Shown piece after piece: positions 49,345 through 60,959 of a stretch of DNA of 64,000 nt. A program made the translations under genes and the position numbers. The first letter of the stretch is position 1. Every line of letters begins with the position of its first letter. The stretch is from Heliocidaris erythrogramma (lineage: Eukaryota; Echinodermata; Echinoidea; Camarodonta; Echinometridae), in contig CM046859.1 in assembly GCA_025617745.1 (NCBI GenBank), positions 23,064,006-23,128,005 of the forward strand, read 5' to 3'. A model generated the notes under the pieces. That model saw only the letters and a list, made by a program, of their open reading frames with translations. It searched no databases and was not told where the DNA came from.

Positions 49345-50802
49345 CAGGGGCGGAGCAGCGGGGGGGGGGGGGGGGTGCACAGTGCCCCCCCCCCACTTTT
49401 TAAGTACCCCAAAAGTGCCCTTTTTATTTCTGCAAAAATGCCCCTTCCTCTCTGATAAGTGCCCTTTTTTAATACTAAATGTGCCCCTTTTCCTTTCTAA
49501 TAAGTGCCCTTTCCCCTTCTCATAAGTGCCCTTGTTTTCCTTCTGAAAGTGTCCCTTTTCAAATCAGATAATTGCCACTTTATCTTTCTAATTAGTGCAC
49601 TTTTTCGCTTTCTGAAAAGTGCTCCTTTTCAAATCTGGTAATTACCACCTAATCTCTCTAATAAATGCATTTTTACTTCTGGTAGGTGCCCTAAGTGCTC
49701 ATTTTCCCCTTCTGATAAGTTCCCCCTTTTCACTTCTGATAAGTGCCCCCTCTTTACTTCTGATAAGTGCCCCCTCTTTACTTCTGATTAGTGCCCCTTT
49801 TCAAATCTGATAATTGCCACCTTGTCTCTCTAATAAGGATCCTTTTCTCCTTCTGATAAGTGCTCCTCATTTTTCGAATCTAAATATTGCCCCTTTTTGT
49901 TCTAATTATATATGCCTTTTTCTCCTTTAATAAGTGCATTTTTACTTCTGATAGGTGCAACTTTTCCATTCTAATATGTGCCCTTTTCCTCTTCTCATAA
50001 GTGCCCCCTGTCACCTCTTATAAGTGCCCTTTTCAACCTCTGATAAGAGCCCTTTCCTCCTCTGAGTGCCCCCTTTTGCCTATATTTCCAACTGTTTGGG
50101 TTTTACAAAAAGAGCCATATCTAGCTTCAAAGAATCAGTGCAGCTTTACAGGTACCCATATTACTACAACTTCAAAGTAAGGGAGTGGACCTGGAGACAA
50201 AAGGGGTACAATGCCCACTCCCCTCTCCCAGCAAAGGATTTCTCATTCCGCTCACTCGAATGTGCCAATAATTTACACCAAGTAAGGGCAATATTTTATA
50301 AAAATGTCTCCATGACTCGCTCGCTCTTACATTATATAATGAAATCAAGTAGATTGCATAAAGTATATTGGCATTATCCTAAAGAAAACGACAGGGTCAA
50401 TGTACAAATTAAAAGATCATACGACATTCCCCAAAATGAATTTGCTGTTTTTTTCATTATATCCTGTAAATAAGGACTTCAGCATTAGAAAAAAAGTCTG
50501 AAAATTTTTGCTCGCTCGCTCACACATGAATCCGACCATTAGGGCCTACACACAACTGCTGAATTAGGGAAGCTGAATTAGGGAAGCTGAAGTAATGACC
50601 AGAACCACAATAAAAAGGAAGAAGGTGATGCTTGATAATAACTATATTAATTAGACTGTATAGGGTAATACCAATGTCACAAAATAGTCCTTTTTCGCTT
50701 TATGTTCACCCCTTATAGGTGACCCTTCCCCCCCCATAAAAAATTGCCCTTTTTTGCTGGTGCCCCCCCCCCCCCACTTTGAAAGACGCTACGCTGCCCC
50801 TG
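49345..50802. mobile_element. 1,458-bp hAT-like element with internal AAGTGCCC minisatellite
   Basis: The termini CAGGGGCGGAGC and GCTGCCCCTG are hAT-type. CTCTTAAT is duplicated exactly at both ends (49,337-49,344 and 50,803-50,810). The left half (about 49,390-50,080) is a degenerate tandem array of 25-35 bp units built on TGATAAGTGCCCCTTTTC. Subterminal poly-G and poly-C runs pair with each other. A 135-codon frame at 50,066 shows no transposase motif that I recognise. Confidence 0.88.
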
Positions 50803-51537
50803 CTCTTAATCGATCAAGCTCATACTTCTCTATGTGTCATAAAATGATATGGCATGTCTTTCCAGTGGGCACTTGCATGGTTCACTTTTACAGATGTATG
50901 TAAACATCAATCATGCCACAATATGCGCAAGAACCCTACTTGCATGTATGGAAGCACTATCTATTAAACATGGAGAGATTATAGATTGATATTTCCAATT
51001 TACCAAGCAGTTTCAAAAAATTGACTTCAAAGATTTCCTAATACATTTTATTATATAATGGTATTTTTTGTATGAATATGGAAGATTTATTTTGTTCTTT
51101 AATATAAGAAATATAGGGAACCAGCCTAAATTGTCTACAAAGTGATCCTTTTGATTGATCAAAAAATCACTCTCTAAGCAATTTCCAATTATATTAGAGC
51201 TTGAATCTTTGCTCCAATTAGAAGCTCATATTTGTTGCCTAGCAAGAAGTGACGCCATGATCCATATACCATTTTGATATCATTTCCTCCTTTTCAGAAA
51301 GGGCAAATATTATGTCTACAGGGGGTTGTTTCATTAAAAATCTTTACTCCTATGTGCAATTCTTGTTAAAAGCCCAATACAATCTTAAGCCGCGTACTTT
51401 GAACTTGTTGGTTGATTGACGTGTTATGTAAGGAAAGCAGATCAGGGAACCGGTGATGAGGTTTTCCACTGATTATTTAGCATGATTATTGAAGGTGATG
51501 AAAGACGTCACTGTTTGGCTACCACACCTGAGCTCTC

Positions 51538-51615
51538 AACCTGTTGAGTACTAAATTCTTTAATTCCCATTGGCTTAATACAGGGACCGCCCGGTTCCCG
51601 TAGGCAATGGGTTAA
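51538..51615. repeat. Dispersed ~80-bp repeat, AACCTGTTGA...GGGTTAA (copy 2)
   Basis: This is the clearest copy of the family at 19,070 and 60,293: TTGAGTACTAAATTCT, GGCTTAATACAGGGACC, CGGTTCCCGTAGGCA, then GGGTTAA. Confidence 0.72.
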
Positions 51616-52769
51616 CCGTACCCACATTGAAAATGAAATTGAAAATTGAGTGGTATATTGTTCAAAAGGGAAGCTGTAGATTTATTTTAATGCAGAAGCA
51701 GAACTGAATAAAGATATCTTCATATGGGTTCCAGTAGTAGAATGTATTTTGTTTGTGCATCGTAGTACAAGTATTACTTACATCTACGAAATAAAGAAAT
51801 ATCAGCCCTTAATCCTTTAACCCTTTCAGGAGAGAACTCCACATTCTGTGGTTTGGCTCAATAACTTTTCATTCGGAGCCCTAAGAAATATACCAGATGC
51901 ATGAATATAAAGAGCAAAAATTTCTGCACACACTGTGTCCATTTCTGTTGCATGACCATATTGTATTTGATGCCAGGAATTTTAAAAAGGAAAATAAGTA
52001 TTAAAATCCCTAAATTGGCAAAACTTTGAGAAGTTTTAAATTATTGCTTTTTATCAAAATTGGCAATTTTTTCAACTTTTCTACAAACTTCCTAACCATG
52101 TATATTATTTTCACAGACATTTAATCTTATTAGAACCATAGAGCACAAAAATAAAAATATTGTTGTTGCCAATTTGAAGAACAAAATGTGATCAATTTAG
52201 CCTTTAAATAATTCCTGTCATGAAAGGGTTAATTTGACCCATTGTTCCTCCAAAAGATAATCAGAAACTTAACATTACATTGATATCAGGACTGCAAATG
52301 AACACAATAAGCTAGTTCCTACCCCCATAATCACTAATTTATTTTCTATAAAGAAAATATTCAATCAAACATGTACCTTAGATATAATCATTACTCATAT
52401 GTTTTTACACAGAACCTGTTTGAAACAAATTTATTCCTTCATCAAACACAAAGAAAATGGAAAAATTTATGAGATTTTCTGTACAAATAGGAGAGGAGCT
52501 CCCAAGATACGTCACAGAGTTGCCAATTTGTGTTTGCTCGATTACAACTTCAAAAATGCATAACTTTATCTTATCGGATTTTGCTCAAACTTTCACTAAT
52601 CTGGTTCTCTCATTTTTCTTTATTTATTAAAATCAACTTAATATCAGGGTGAACTTTCCCTTTAATCTCTTTTGTATGTAAATATCAATTTTAAAATGAA
52701 TTGAATTGATCTAATTGATAAATAAATCAAACTAAATTGAAAAAGTATGTTTCCTTTCTCCAACTGCAG

Positions 52770-52880
52770 ACATACACAAGAAGACATTATCGTCACACCG
52801 TTCGCCCAGATCCTTGCCAGTTTACGAAATGTACGGAAGAACTATGTTAATCTTACGGGTCTACCACAAAATGCACCAAG
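52770..52880 (+). CDS. PDE4: PDE4 exon 3: UCR1
   Basis: The 111-bp exon lies between CTCCAACTGCAG and AAG|GTAAAG. The A at its start completes the Ser codon left by exon 2. It encodes [18 protein letters not shown], then [18 protein letters not shown], the UCR1 core found in all PDE4 long forms (human DLIVTPFAQVLASLR). UCR1 interacts with UCR2 to regulate and dimerise the enzyme. The exon ends in phase 2. Confidence 0.95.
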
Positions 52881-53436
52881 GTAAAGTACCCTAACTACCC
52901 TCCTTCCATCCTCTATGCTTGATTTTGGTTTTTTTAAAGAAATGGCTGTTTAAACAGTAATTATGTTTTTTTAACTAAGTGGAACATTTTTTTTCTTTCA
53001 TAACATGATGATTTTTATGAGTCGTGTCACACCATACAAGATTACTTGTTATTAATATTACAACTTTTTGTTAGGGAAGGGGCTGCCACACGCTAAAAAC
53101 TTCAAGTGAACATTTAAAAGGGCCAAGGAGTGAGAGCATGTTCAAAGTAAATCTCACTATTTATATTGCTGGATCGAACATTATACAGGTACATGTAGCA
53201 TCCAGTAGTTCCGTGTTAAATCTATCATTTTGAAAACTCTGTAACCCCTTTACAACTTTGAATACTGAATACCCCTACTGTTTATGTAACCACTTTATCA
53301 AGACCTTGCTCTACTTAACGATTTTGATGGCTCTTTTTGATTCGTGCAGATGAAATAAAATAAACCTTGGAAAGGTCCATTTACAGATTCTATCATCAAA
53401 AGGCTATTTTTGTTCCTCACATTTTTGTTACCAAAG

Positions 53437-53623
53437 CAACAGGCAATCTCCCAGAAGTACTCAGGCAAACAAGCAGTCATCGACGCAATCATCGACAGGG
53501 TCATCGACAGACGAGAACTCGTCCAAGATGGCGACAGACACGTTAGAAGAGCTGGACTGGTGTTTAGACCAGCTTGAGACGATGCAAACGCATCGGTCCG
53601 TCAGTGACATGGCAACAAGCAAG
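53437..53623 (+). CDS. PDE4: PDE4 exon 4: linker 1 and UCR2 start
   Basis: The 187-bp exon encodes a Ser/Thr/Gln-rich linker ([16 protein letters not shown]) and then [32 protein letters not shown], the start of UCR2. Two acceptors six bases apart (CAAAG at 53,436 and CAACAG at 53,442) are both in phase. The first gives APSNRQSP, matching PSNKRSP of mammalian PDE4A, so I chose it; the second omits two residues. The donor is AAG|GTAATA, phase 0. The in-frame ATG at 53,528 (AAGATGG) could start a short isoform lacking UCR1 if a promoter lies in intron 3. The exon is followed immediately by an inserted repeat. Confidence 0.93.
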
Positions 53624-53639
53624 GTAATAACAACAACAA

Positions 53640-56434
53640 ATATAATACTAGAATTGCAATCGTATCAGAACGATGTGCATAGATTGATGTCTGTATTTTG
53701 CATGTCATTGAACAGTAAAATAAAAAGCATCTCTTAAACTATCTATAGCAATTTGTTTGAAGTCTGTAGCATCTAGAATAGTGGAGATAGGCCAAATCGA
53801 ACAAAAGGTACGAAACACGGACAAAATGGCGCCTGGACGGTCATGCATGAGTGATTTTGGAAAATGAAGAAATATCTTCGCGATGACGTCATCGATTTCA
53901 ACCAAATTTGGTTAACAGTTGTCAAATACGAAAATACACATACCCACCAAATTTCAAAGACGTACGATGAATGTTCACAAAATTAGAGCAAGTTGTCTTT
54001 ATTTCGGCATTTATGCAAATATTGTGATTTTCAAGTGCAATTTTCTCAAAGTCGGTCAGTGATGAGGTATATATTGTTTTATTTGGCTGAAAAGGGTATA
54101 TCTTGAAGTATCTAAATCCAAAAAAGGGTACGGGTTTACCCAGGTACGACGGAGATACGGCCACATGAAGAGAGCCATTTTGAAAACTTTAGAGGGCGCT
54201 GTTTATATAATGCGTAGTCAGAAATGCATGTAATTTGGCAGACATGTGTGCAACGACAAGACCAAGACATGGTAAAAGTTTGGGACAAAAATCAATTCAT
54301 ATGACAAAGTTATAGGAATTTTTAATATTCGGGAGTGAAAATTTCAAGAAATTTCGCATTTTTCAATATGGCGGATTTCGGACTTAAATTTACAGTGTGA
54401 AGATGGCATTTTTCGTATTAATTTTTTTATTAGAATGTAAAAAGCAACTCCTGGACTATCTACAGGAATTTGTTAGAAGTCTGTAGGATGTAGGATAGCT
54501 GAGATAGGAAAGGAGAACAAAAGGCATGAAAATGGCCCCAAAAAGGCATGAAAACGGACAAAATGGCGCCTGGATGGTCATGCATGAGTGAGTTCGAAAA
54601 ACGAAGACCTCAGTGACCTAGAAGGGATGCCAAGGAACATGCATACGAAATTTGAAATGAAATGGACAAGGGGAAAGGACCTAGACAGAGCTCACAAACA
54701 CCCTGTGCAAAACGAATGGGGTCTGAGGAAGAAGAAGAAAAAGAAGAAGAAGAAGAAGAAGAAGAAGAAGAAAAAGAAGAACTAGAATTGCAATCGTATC
54801 AGAACGATGTGCATAGATTGACGTCTGTATTTTGCATGTCCTGGAACAATAAAATAAAAAGCATCTCTTAAACTATCTATAGCAATTTGTTTGAAGTTTG
54901 TAGCATCTAAAATAGTGGAGATAGGCAAAGTCGAACAAAAGGTACGAAACACGGACAAAATGGCGCCTGGACGGTCATGCATGAGTGATTCCGGAAAATG
55001 AAGAGTTCAGTGCATTACATGGCATGCCAAGGAACATGCATACGAAATTTGAATCGAAATGGACAAGGGGAAAGGACCTAGACAGTGATCACAAGCACTG
55101 CATGCAAAACAAATTGGCCACAATGGAAAAATTGCCCGGATGGCATGCCATAGTTCCTTGGTAGTGGCATCTATGCAGGATATAAAATTGCGATTAAAAC
55201 AAAGCGCTTGATAGATATTAAAAATCTGGCTTCGAGAGTCTCTTCATTTTGCCTCGAAGCATGTACCTGCAAAATTTCAAGAAAAATAAAAATCGTTCAG
55301 GGGGCCAAATGAGGGAAACCGATTTGCCCCATAGACAATACGTGTAATACATGTGCAGGATCCGTATAATGACCCGACTTCAATCGCGATTTACTCAAAA
55401 TATTCTGTGAGACCATATATCTTTTTTTGCATCCCTGACGAGGGAATTTCATTGCGGTCATTGTGAGCCTACTGCGACTAGCGCGCCATTTAAAATAAGC
55501 ATATTATGCAATATTATGTAATGCATAGTAAATTAAGGTTATTACGTAATATCTTCGCGATGACGTCATCGATTTCAACCAAATTTGGTTAACAGTTGTC
55601 AAATACATAAATACACATACCCACCAAATTTCAAAGACGTACGTTGAACCTTCACAAAATTAGAGCAATTTGTCTTTATTTCGGCATTTATGCAAATATT
55701 GTGATTTTCAAGTGCAATTTTCTCAAAGTCGGTCAGTGATGGGGTATATATTTTTTTATTTGGCTGAAATGGGTATATCTTGAAGTATCTAAATCCAAAA
55801 AAGGGTACGGGTTTACCCAGGCATGACGGAGATACGGCCACATGAAGAGAGCCGTTTTGAAAACTTTAGAGGGCGCTGTTTATATAATGCGTAATCAGAA
55901 ATGCATGAAATATGGCAGAAATGTGTGCAATGGCAAGACCAACACATGGTAAAAGTTTGGGACAAAAATCAATTGATATGACAAAGTTATAGGAATTTTT
56001 CATATTCGGGAGGGAAAATTTCAAGAAATTTAGCGTTTTTCAACATGGCGGATTTCGGACTTAAATTTACAGTGTGAAGATGGCATTTTTGGTATTCACT
56101 TTAAAAAAAGAATGTAAATAGCAACTCTTGGACTATCTACAGGAATTTGTTAGAAGTCTGTAGGATGTAGGATAGCTGAGATAGGCCAAGAGAACAAAAG
56201 GCATGAAAATGACCCCAAAACGGACAAAATGGCGCCTGGACGGTCATGCATGAGTGAATTCGAAAAACGAAGACCTCAGTGACCTAGAAGACATGCCAAG
56301 GAACATGCATACGAAATTTGAAATGAAATGGACAAGGGGAAAGTACCTAGACAGAGCGCACAAACACCCCGTGCAAAACGAATAGGGTCTGAGGAAGAAG
56401 AAGAAAAAGAAGAAGAAGAAGAAGAAAAAGAAGA
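53640..56434. repeat. Two head-to-tail copies of a kilobase-scale dispersed repeat joined by (GAA)n
   Basis: Copy 1 (about 53,646-54,780) and copy 2 (about 54,781-56,434) both start GAATTGCAATCGTATCAGAA and both end in CAAAACGAAT, GGGTCTGAG, then (GAA)n. Copy 1 lacks about 540 bp present in copy 2 (about 55,005-55,548). Both carry GGACAAAATGGCGCCTGGA twice, so the unit has an internal duplication, and both contain TGACGTCA (53,884-53,891 and 55,561-55,568). The open frames here are low-complexity artefacts. Confidence 0.88.
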
Positions 56435-56537
56435 ATAAGAATGCAGAACGCGAACGAGAATAGAAGATTGACTGACGTCAATCTAATAAGAATGCAGAAC
56501 GCGAACGAGAATAGAAGATTGACTGACGTCAATCTAA
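56435..56537. repeat. Perfect 51-bp tandem duplication, each unit with a CRE
   Basis: Two units start TAAGAATGCAGAACGCGAAC. Each contains AGATTGAC-TGAC-GTCAATCT, with a consensus TGACGTCA at 56,473-56,480 and 56,524-56,531. They directly follow the (GAA)n end of the larger repeat. Confidence 0.9.
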
Positions 56538-57149
56538 ATATACAAGTATTTCTAATACACCAACTCAACATAACTAATGATATAAGTAGTAGCCACCTTT
56601 TACACTGGATACAAAGGGCTTTGAGATAATATCCATGGTCAGCATTGGACTTGAAATATCAACAATATTCCAAGTAATGACACTTTTCGTTCAGTGATTG
56701 CAAACTGTATCAGAGGTGGTATGTCTTCAGTCACAGTATTAATGGCAATAATTTAAGACAAAGAGATCTTAAAGTAGAGGTAACACAGTGTAACCATCAG
56801 TATTGATCCTCAGTCCTACCCCCCTTGACCCATTAGGCATGTTTTAGCTTGTAGATACCACAAATAGAAGTACATGTATGTGGTATGAAGTCATTAGAAT
56901 TGTTTGCTATTGGTAACAAGACGCTTCATTAGAATAAACTCTTTGAACCTGTGTATGTTTGTCCATAACACGGTCATTGGAACTTTTGCAATTTGTGGAA
57001 ATTGGAGAGTAGCCTATATTGCTTATAAATCTTCTTGAGACACCCTTGCTTTTTCAAAAGCTCATTTAATGATAGAAGTAGATACATTTAAGTAGTTGAG
57101 AGGCTGTATCTAGCCAAGATTTTTATGCAAGACATTTATCAACATTTGC
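56538..57149. other. PDE4 intron 4 sequence, nothing bounded seen
   Basis: AT-rich intron between the kilobase repeat array and the SINE-like element. Confidence 0.4.
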
Positions 57150-57345
57150 CACTCTCCACCCAGGTGTAGTTAAGGGCTACTTTAACCTGGAATCTTGTAG
57201 GAAATTATTCCCTGAATGCTTTCAGTGCCTTAGGGCAGCTGGGCTGGGAAGAGTAGTACATTGTAGGTGCCTTGAGCTACCACTTGGATAGATATTTGTG
57301 CATTATAGGCCTAGATGTAGCTATTATTATTATTATGTTTTTGCA
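57150..57345 (+). mobile_element. SINE-like element with (ATT)n tail
   Basis: Shares CTGAATGCT, TCAGTGCCTTAGGGCA, GCTGGG, a GGTGCCTTGAGC block and a terminal GATGTAGCTATTATTATT with the copy at about 63,505-63,655. A 3' simple-repeat tail after a conserved body is typical of a SINE. The 5' end was not defined and no clear A/B boxes were seen. Confidence 0.65.
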
Positions 57346-57419
57346 TAATAGTTTGGATAACATACAAGCGATATTTATCGCAAAGCTGATGCTTCACTCT
57401 CTGTTTCTTGGTCACACAG

Positions 57420-57513
57420 TTCAAGCGGATGTTAAATCGAGAGCTATCAGCATTCTCAGAAACAAGCAAATCAGGGAACCAGATCTCAGAATACCTCTAC
57501 AACACATTTCTTG
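57420..57513 (+). CDS. PDE4: PDE4 exon 5: UCR2 core
   Basis: The 94-bp exon starts in phase 0 after GGTCACACAG and ends in phase 1 at TTG|GTAAGT. It encodes [17 protein letters not shown], then [14 protein letters not shown], almost identical to the UCR2 helix of mammalian PDE4 ([25 protein letters not shown]). This helix can fold over the active site. The gating position is Tyr (SEY), as in PDE4A/B, not the Phe of primate PDE4D. The frame is easy to miss because another frame is also open across the exon. Confidence 0.95.
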
Positions 57514-57937
57514 GTAAGTGTTGCCAATTTGAGAGTTGTTTTGCTAGAAGATGTTTGGTATGGATTTATGTTCTTAATGGGATGTAATGATGGAGATGGA
57601 GATGGTGATGAGAGCCAGAGTAAAAAGAATACGAAATGCAGTCCTCGAGAAATGTTGCCTATGGTTGTGTAATATATGCAGTTAATTTTTAATGTGGATT
57701 TCTGTTCATGTTAGAAATAATCGTAAAAATGATAAATAGAATCGATCCAACTGAGGCATCTAAAAAAAACCCTGAGGTGCGGATTTCCTGCCCCTTTTTA
57801 ACAAAATAATGAGCCATGCTAATCAACAATCAATATTCTATCCAGGATCTAGCTAGCTGGGGCAAGCATCCATCAACGTCCTTATTATTACTTCCGGTGC
57901 ATACCTGCCTAGGGGGCAAGGTGACTGTTGATTGACC

Positions 57938-58085
57938 TGGGCCCCATTCATAATGCTTATTATCAATAACAACTGCCCCATTTCTGTGACAAATTCACAC
58001 TTAGCCAATCAGATTCAAGGATTTCAGTAGCTTATAACAATTATTGTAACTTGTTATGATAACAAGTTTTATGAAATGGGGCCCA
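57938..58085. mobile_element. 148-bp fold-back element with TGGGCCCC termini
   Basis: TGGGCCCCATT, then CATAA at the left pairs with TTATGAAATGGGGCCCA at the right. The inner region also pairs (TTATTATCAATAAC against GTTATGATAACAAG). The CCAATCAG loop motif is shared with the element at 15,164. Confidence 0.7.
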
Positions 58086-60036
58086 GATGCTTTCCTGTGT
58101 TACAAAGCTCCAGGAAAGATGCGCCACAGATTTTCATGAGATGCCTTAGTTCAAGCGATGATCTAGACAAGATATGAACACACTTAATGAAAGAATGGAA
58201 TCCTTCAGTGTGTAATTCTTTGATTGTATAGTAACCCCTTTCTGGCTGCGGGCAGTAAATCACGCCCAAGAATAAGAGTTTTGAACAATTTGTTTAGACC
58301 AAGAATTGTTTTACTTCCCCCCCCCTCCCTGAATCAAAAAATGGTAGCCTCATTGTGAAGTTATTTCCTAAGGAATGTATTTGAAGCCCAATCTTATATT
58401 GAAAATTTTAAGTCAAAACTGTTACACTTGAAATTCATTTCTGAGAATTGTTTAAAACTTGGTGGGTAAACCCAACATTTAAAATGTTACAAATTACCTG
58501 TATAATATTTGTTTACTTAAACAGAAAGACAACATATGTTAGCACACAAGTTATTAAGTCCTTTTGTGTTGCACTACAAATTATTATTTAGTGGATATAG
58601 TAATTCAGTGGAATAGAGTGTTCAAACCACAAATATTTCCTGTTTGCAGAAATTTGCCCCTAGAATTCTTGAAGTTGCATGTCCCCATGTTTCTCCTCCG
58701 ACAGAGTTATTGTAGTAAGAAACGAATTTAGCTTCTCAGGCTTGAACACTGTCGCTTGGTTGTACAGACTAAACAAGAACCATTCAAAACAAGATATCAA
58801 ATTAGCCACCAAGATATATTTATACATGTCAATGGAGCTGCATTGAAGTGTGCTTCTCAGGGGTGGCCTCTGAGGTTTCCAAGATAAATCCTTGATACGA
58901 ACGTATCAGAAACAATCGAGAGGGCACAAGAGGCATCATGGGATCACGAGAGAGGCTTAGTGAGGGGAGCCCTCTACTTGGGCTAATTACTCTCTGTTTG
59001 CTTTATTCGCACAAGATACAACTGGAGTGAATTGAAGAGCTTTCTCGCCCAGACAGATGGTGATTCTGGGATTGCATTTGTCTGTTTATATGCTTTATGA
59101 TTTAAGGGATTCAACAAAAATTATGTCAGAAATTTGATAGAATGCTATGGCCTCTTTCTCCTGGGACTGTTGTTGAATTTGTATTCATTGTAAACTCAAC
59201 AGGGTGTATATTTGACCTAGATGTTGATCCACATGTTGATCCACATGTGTTTGTGTTTTCCCTCCCCACCTAGAACCTCTCGTTTTTCATTTTTCCATGA
59301 AAGGCAAGGATTTGGGGTTGTTTTGATATTCCATTTTTCATTTATAAATGTTTTTCTCAATTACATGTGTTTTTAAGCTTTCTGACTGTGTAATATGAGA
59401 GGCTCTTTTAAGTTCTGTATGTTGTCTGTTTCAGCATCAATTCTTTGAAAGGTTCTCACTTTTTGTCTGTTTCTGCATCAATTCTTTGAGAGGTTCACGG
59501 ACTGTAGCATCTGTAATGCAAGAATCAAAGATTGGTTCAGCCGGCCTTCATCTGAAGTTTTACTCCTCAAAGTTTGAAGTGTTTGCAATATTGAGAAAAT
59601 AGAATAGCTCTTTTCTTAAGAGTGTATTATGATAGTCATCCCTTTCAGGGCAATAGATGGTTCAAATTTTTCAAATCATAATAGAATATATGTTATATTT
59701 TTTGATGAGGGAAGGCTTATCTTTCTTTTTGAATTTCAAACTAGGTGCATTAATTGTAAAGTTTGATAGATATAATGGGATAGTGTTTGTATCAGTATCA
59801 GTTACAAAAACAGCATTATGATTTCAATTTTGTTCCACAAAGTTTCATTTCATAATCTTGAAGGCACCCTAAAGGTTGAATAACATAGTATTTAAAGTCT
59901 TCATTTTCTAGATCAACCATCAAATGCTGGATTACTTAAGCTTTCATTGAATATTTAATATCCGCAAAATTTTTCTGTCTTGCTTTGTTTTTAATTTTTT
60001 GACATGGCCCTCATTATTATGAAGCAATCTTTCTAG
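58086..60036. other. PDE4 intron 5 sequence
   Basis: Includes a two-copy ~50-bp repeat at about 59,424-59,497 (GTCTGTTTC, AGCATCAATTCTTTGA). No exon seen. Confidence 0.4.
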
Positions 60037-60541
60037 GCTAAATGAGGGATGTTTGTGAGCAAGCATGCATCATTAACTCTACATGACAGGGTCCATGTTT
60101 ATAAAGAGAGTAATTGTCTTGTATAAATGTAACACAACCCATCTCCAGAAGTCATGTGTCTGTAAAAACTGACATTTAATACCTTGGAATTGGAGTGGGT
60201 ATGGTATATAGTCCTTCTGTCTTCAAGGCATATAATTTTCCCTGTCTCTGTCTCGTGAATCAACATTTAGACCATCATAGACCTTGTCATTTTAAACCAT
60301 TGACCACTGAATTCTCTAACTCTCACAGGCTTAATACATGTACAAGGACCACCGGGTTCCCATAGGCAGTTGGCTAAATGAGGGATGTTTGTGAGCAAGC
60401 GTGCAGCTTTAACTCTACATGACAGGGTCCTTGTTTATCTAGAGTTATCATCTTGTATTAGTGTAACACAACCCATCTTCAGAAGTCTCGTGTCTGTGAA
60501 AACTGAAATATAATATCTTGTAATTGGAGGGGGTATGTGCC
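60037..60541. repeat. Diverged direct duplication, ~170-bp units spaced 336 bp
   Basis: Units at about 60,037-60,205 and 60,373-60,541 share GCTAAATGAGGGATGTTTGT, AACTCTACATGACAGGGTCC, TGTAACACAACCCATCT and AGAAGTC with scattered substitutions. The third copy of the TTAACC repeat (60,293-60,377) sits between them and overlaps the start of the second unit. Confidence 0.8.
60293..60377. repeat. Dispersed ~80-bp repeat (copy 3)
   Basis: TTGACCACTGAATTCTCT, AGGCTTAATACA and ACCACCGGGTTCCCATAGGC match the family at 19,070 and 51,538. This copy contains an extra TGTACAA. Confidence 0.7.
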
Positions 60542-60959
60542 AGTCTGCTTGCTAGATCTAGACAGCCCTTCAAGCGTGTGACAAGAAATACTCTATTGGG
60601 AACACCATGTGGGTTACCATCAGCTAATGACATGCAAAACTTAATAATGTGGCGCCTGCGGTTTTCTAGAACAGAAGTAGATGTTTAAATATACTAATTT
60701 GGGGACTGTTTGTCTTTATTATGTTTTATAGAAAACAGATGAAGATGACTTATTTTTAAATGATGCTGGATGTCATTAGATATTAGAGCAGAACACATCA
60801 AGGTATAGGCAATGCAATTTCTCTGATTTGGAAAGGAATTTAAAACTTTGTCTTGAAAATTCATAATGCATTGTAAAGCTTAAATCTGATTAAGTGTAGA
60901 AACCCAATGAAGGCATAATTAACTTTTCTCTTTGTTCCCCTTCTCTTTCTCTCATCTCC

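Larger units (their letters stand above)
48085..52769. other. PDE4 intron 2, rich in mobile elements
   Basis: It contains (AAT)n and a SINE-like fragment at about 48,247-48,315 that resembles the one near 11,090, the elements at 48,469 and 49,345, the dispersed repeat at 51,538 and otherwise AT-rich filler. Confidence 0.5.

Noticed and set aside
50066-50473. 135-codon frame inside the 1,458-bp element, considered as transposase remnant
   Set aside because: No recognisable transposase motif; composition is like random AT-rich sequence.
54588-54871. Frames with Lys or Glu runs
   Set aside because: They are produced by the (GAA)n tract at the end of the dispersed repeat.
57272-57517. 81-codon frame covering PDE4 exon 5
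   Set aside because: It is a shadow: the true PDE4 reading (FKRMLNREL) is in a different frame of the same bases, bounded by splice sites.
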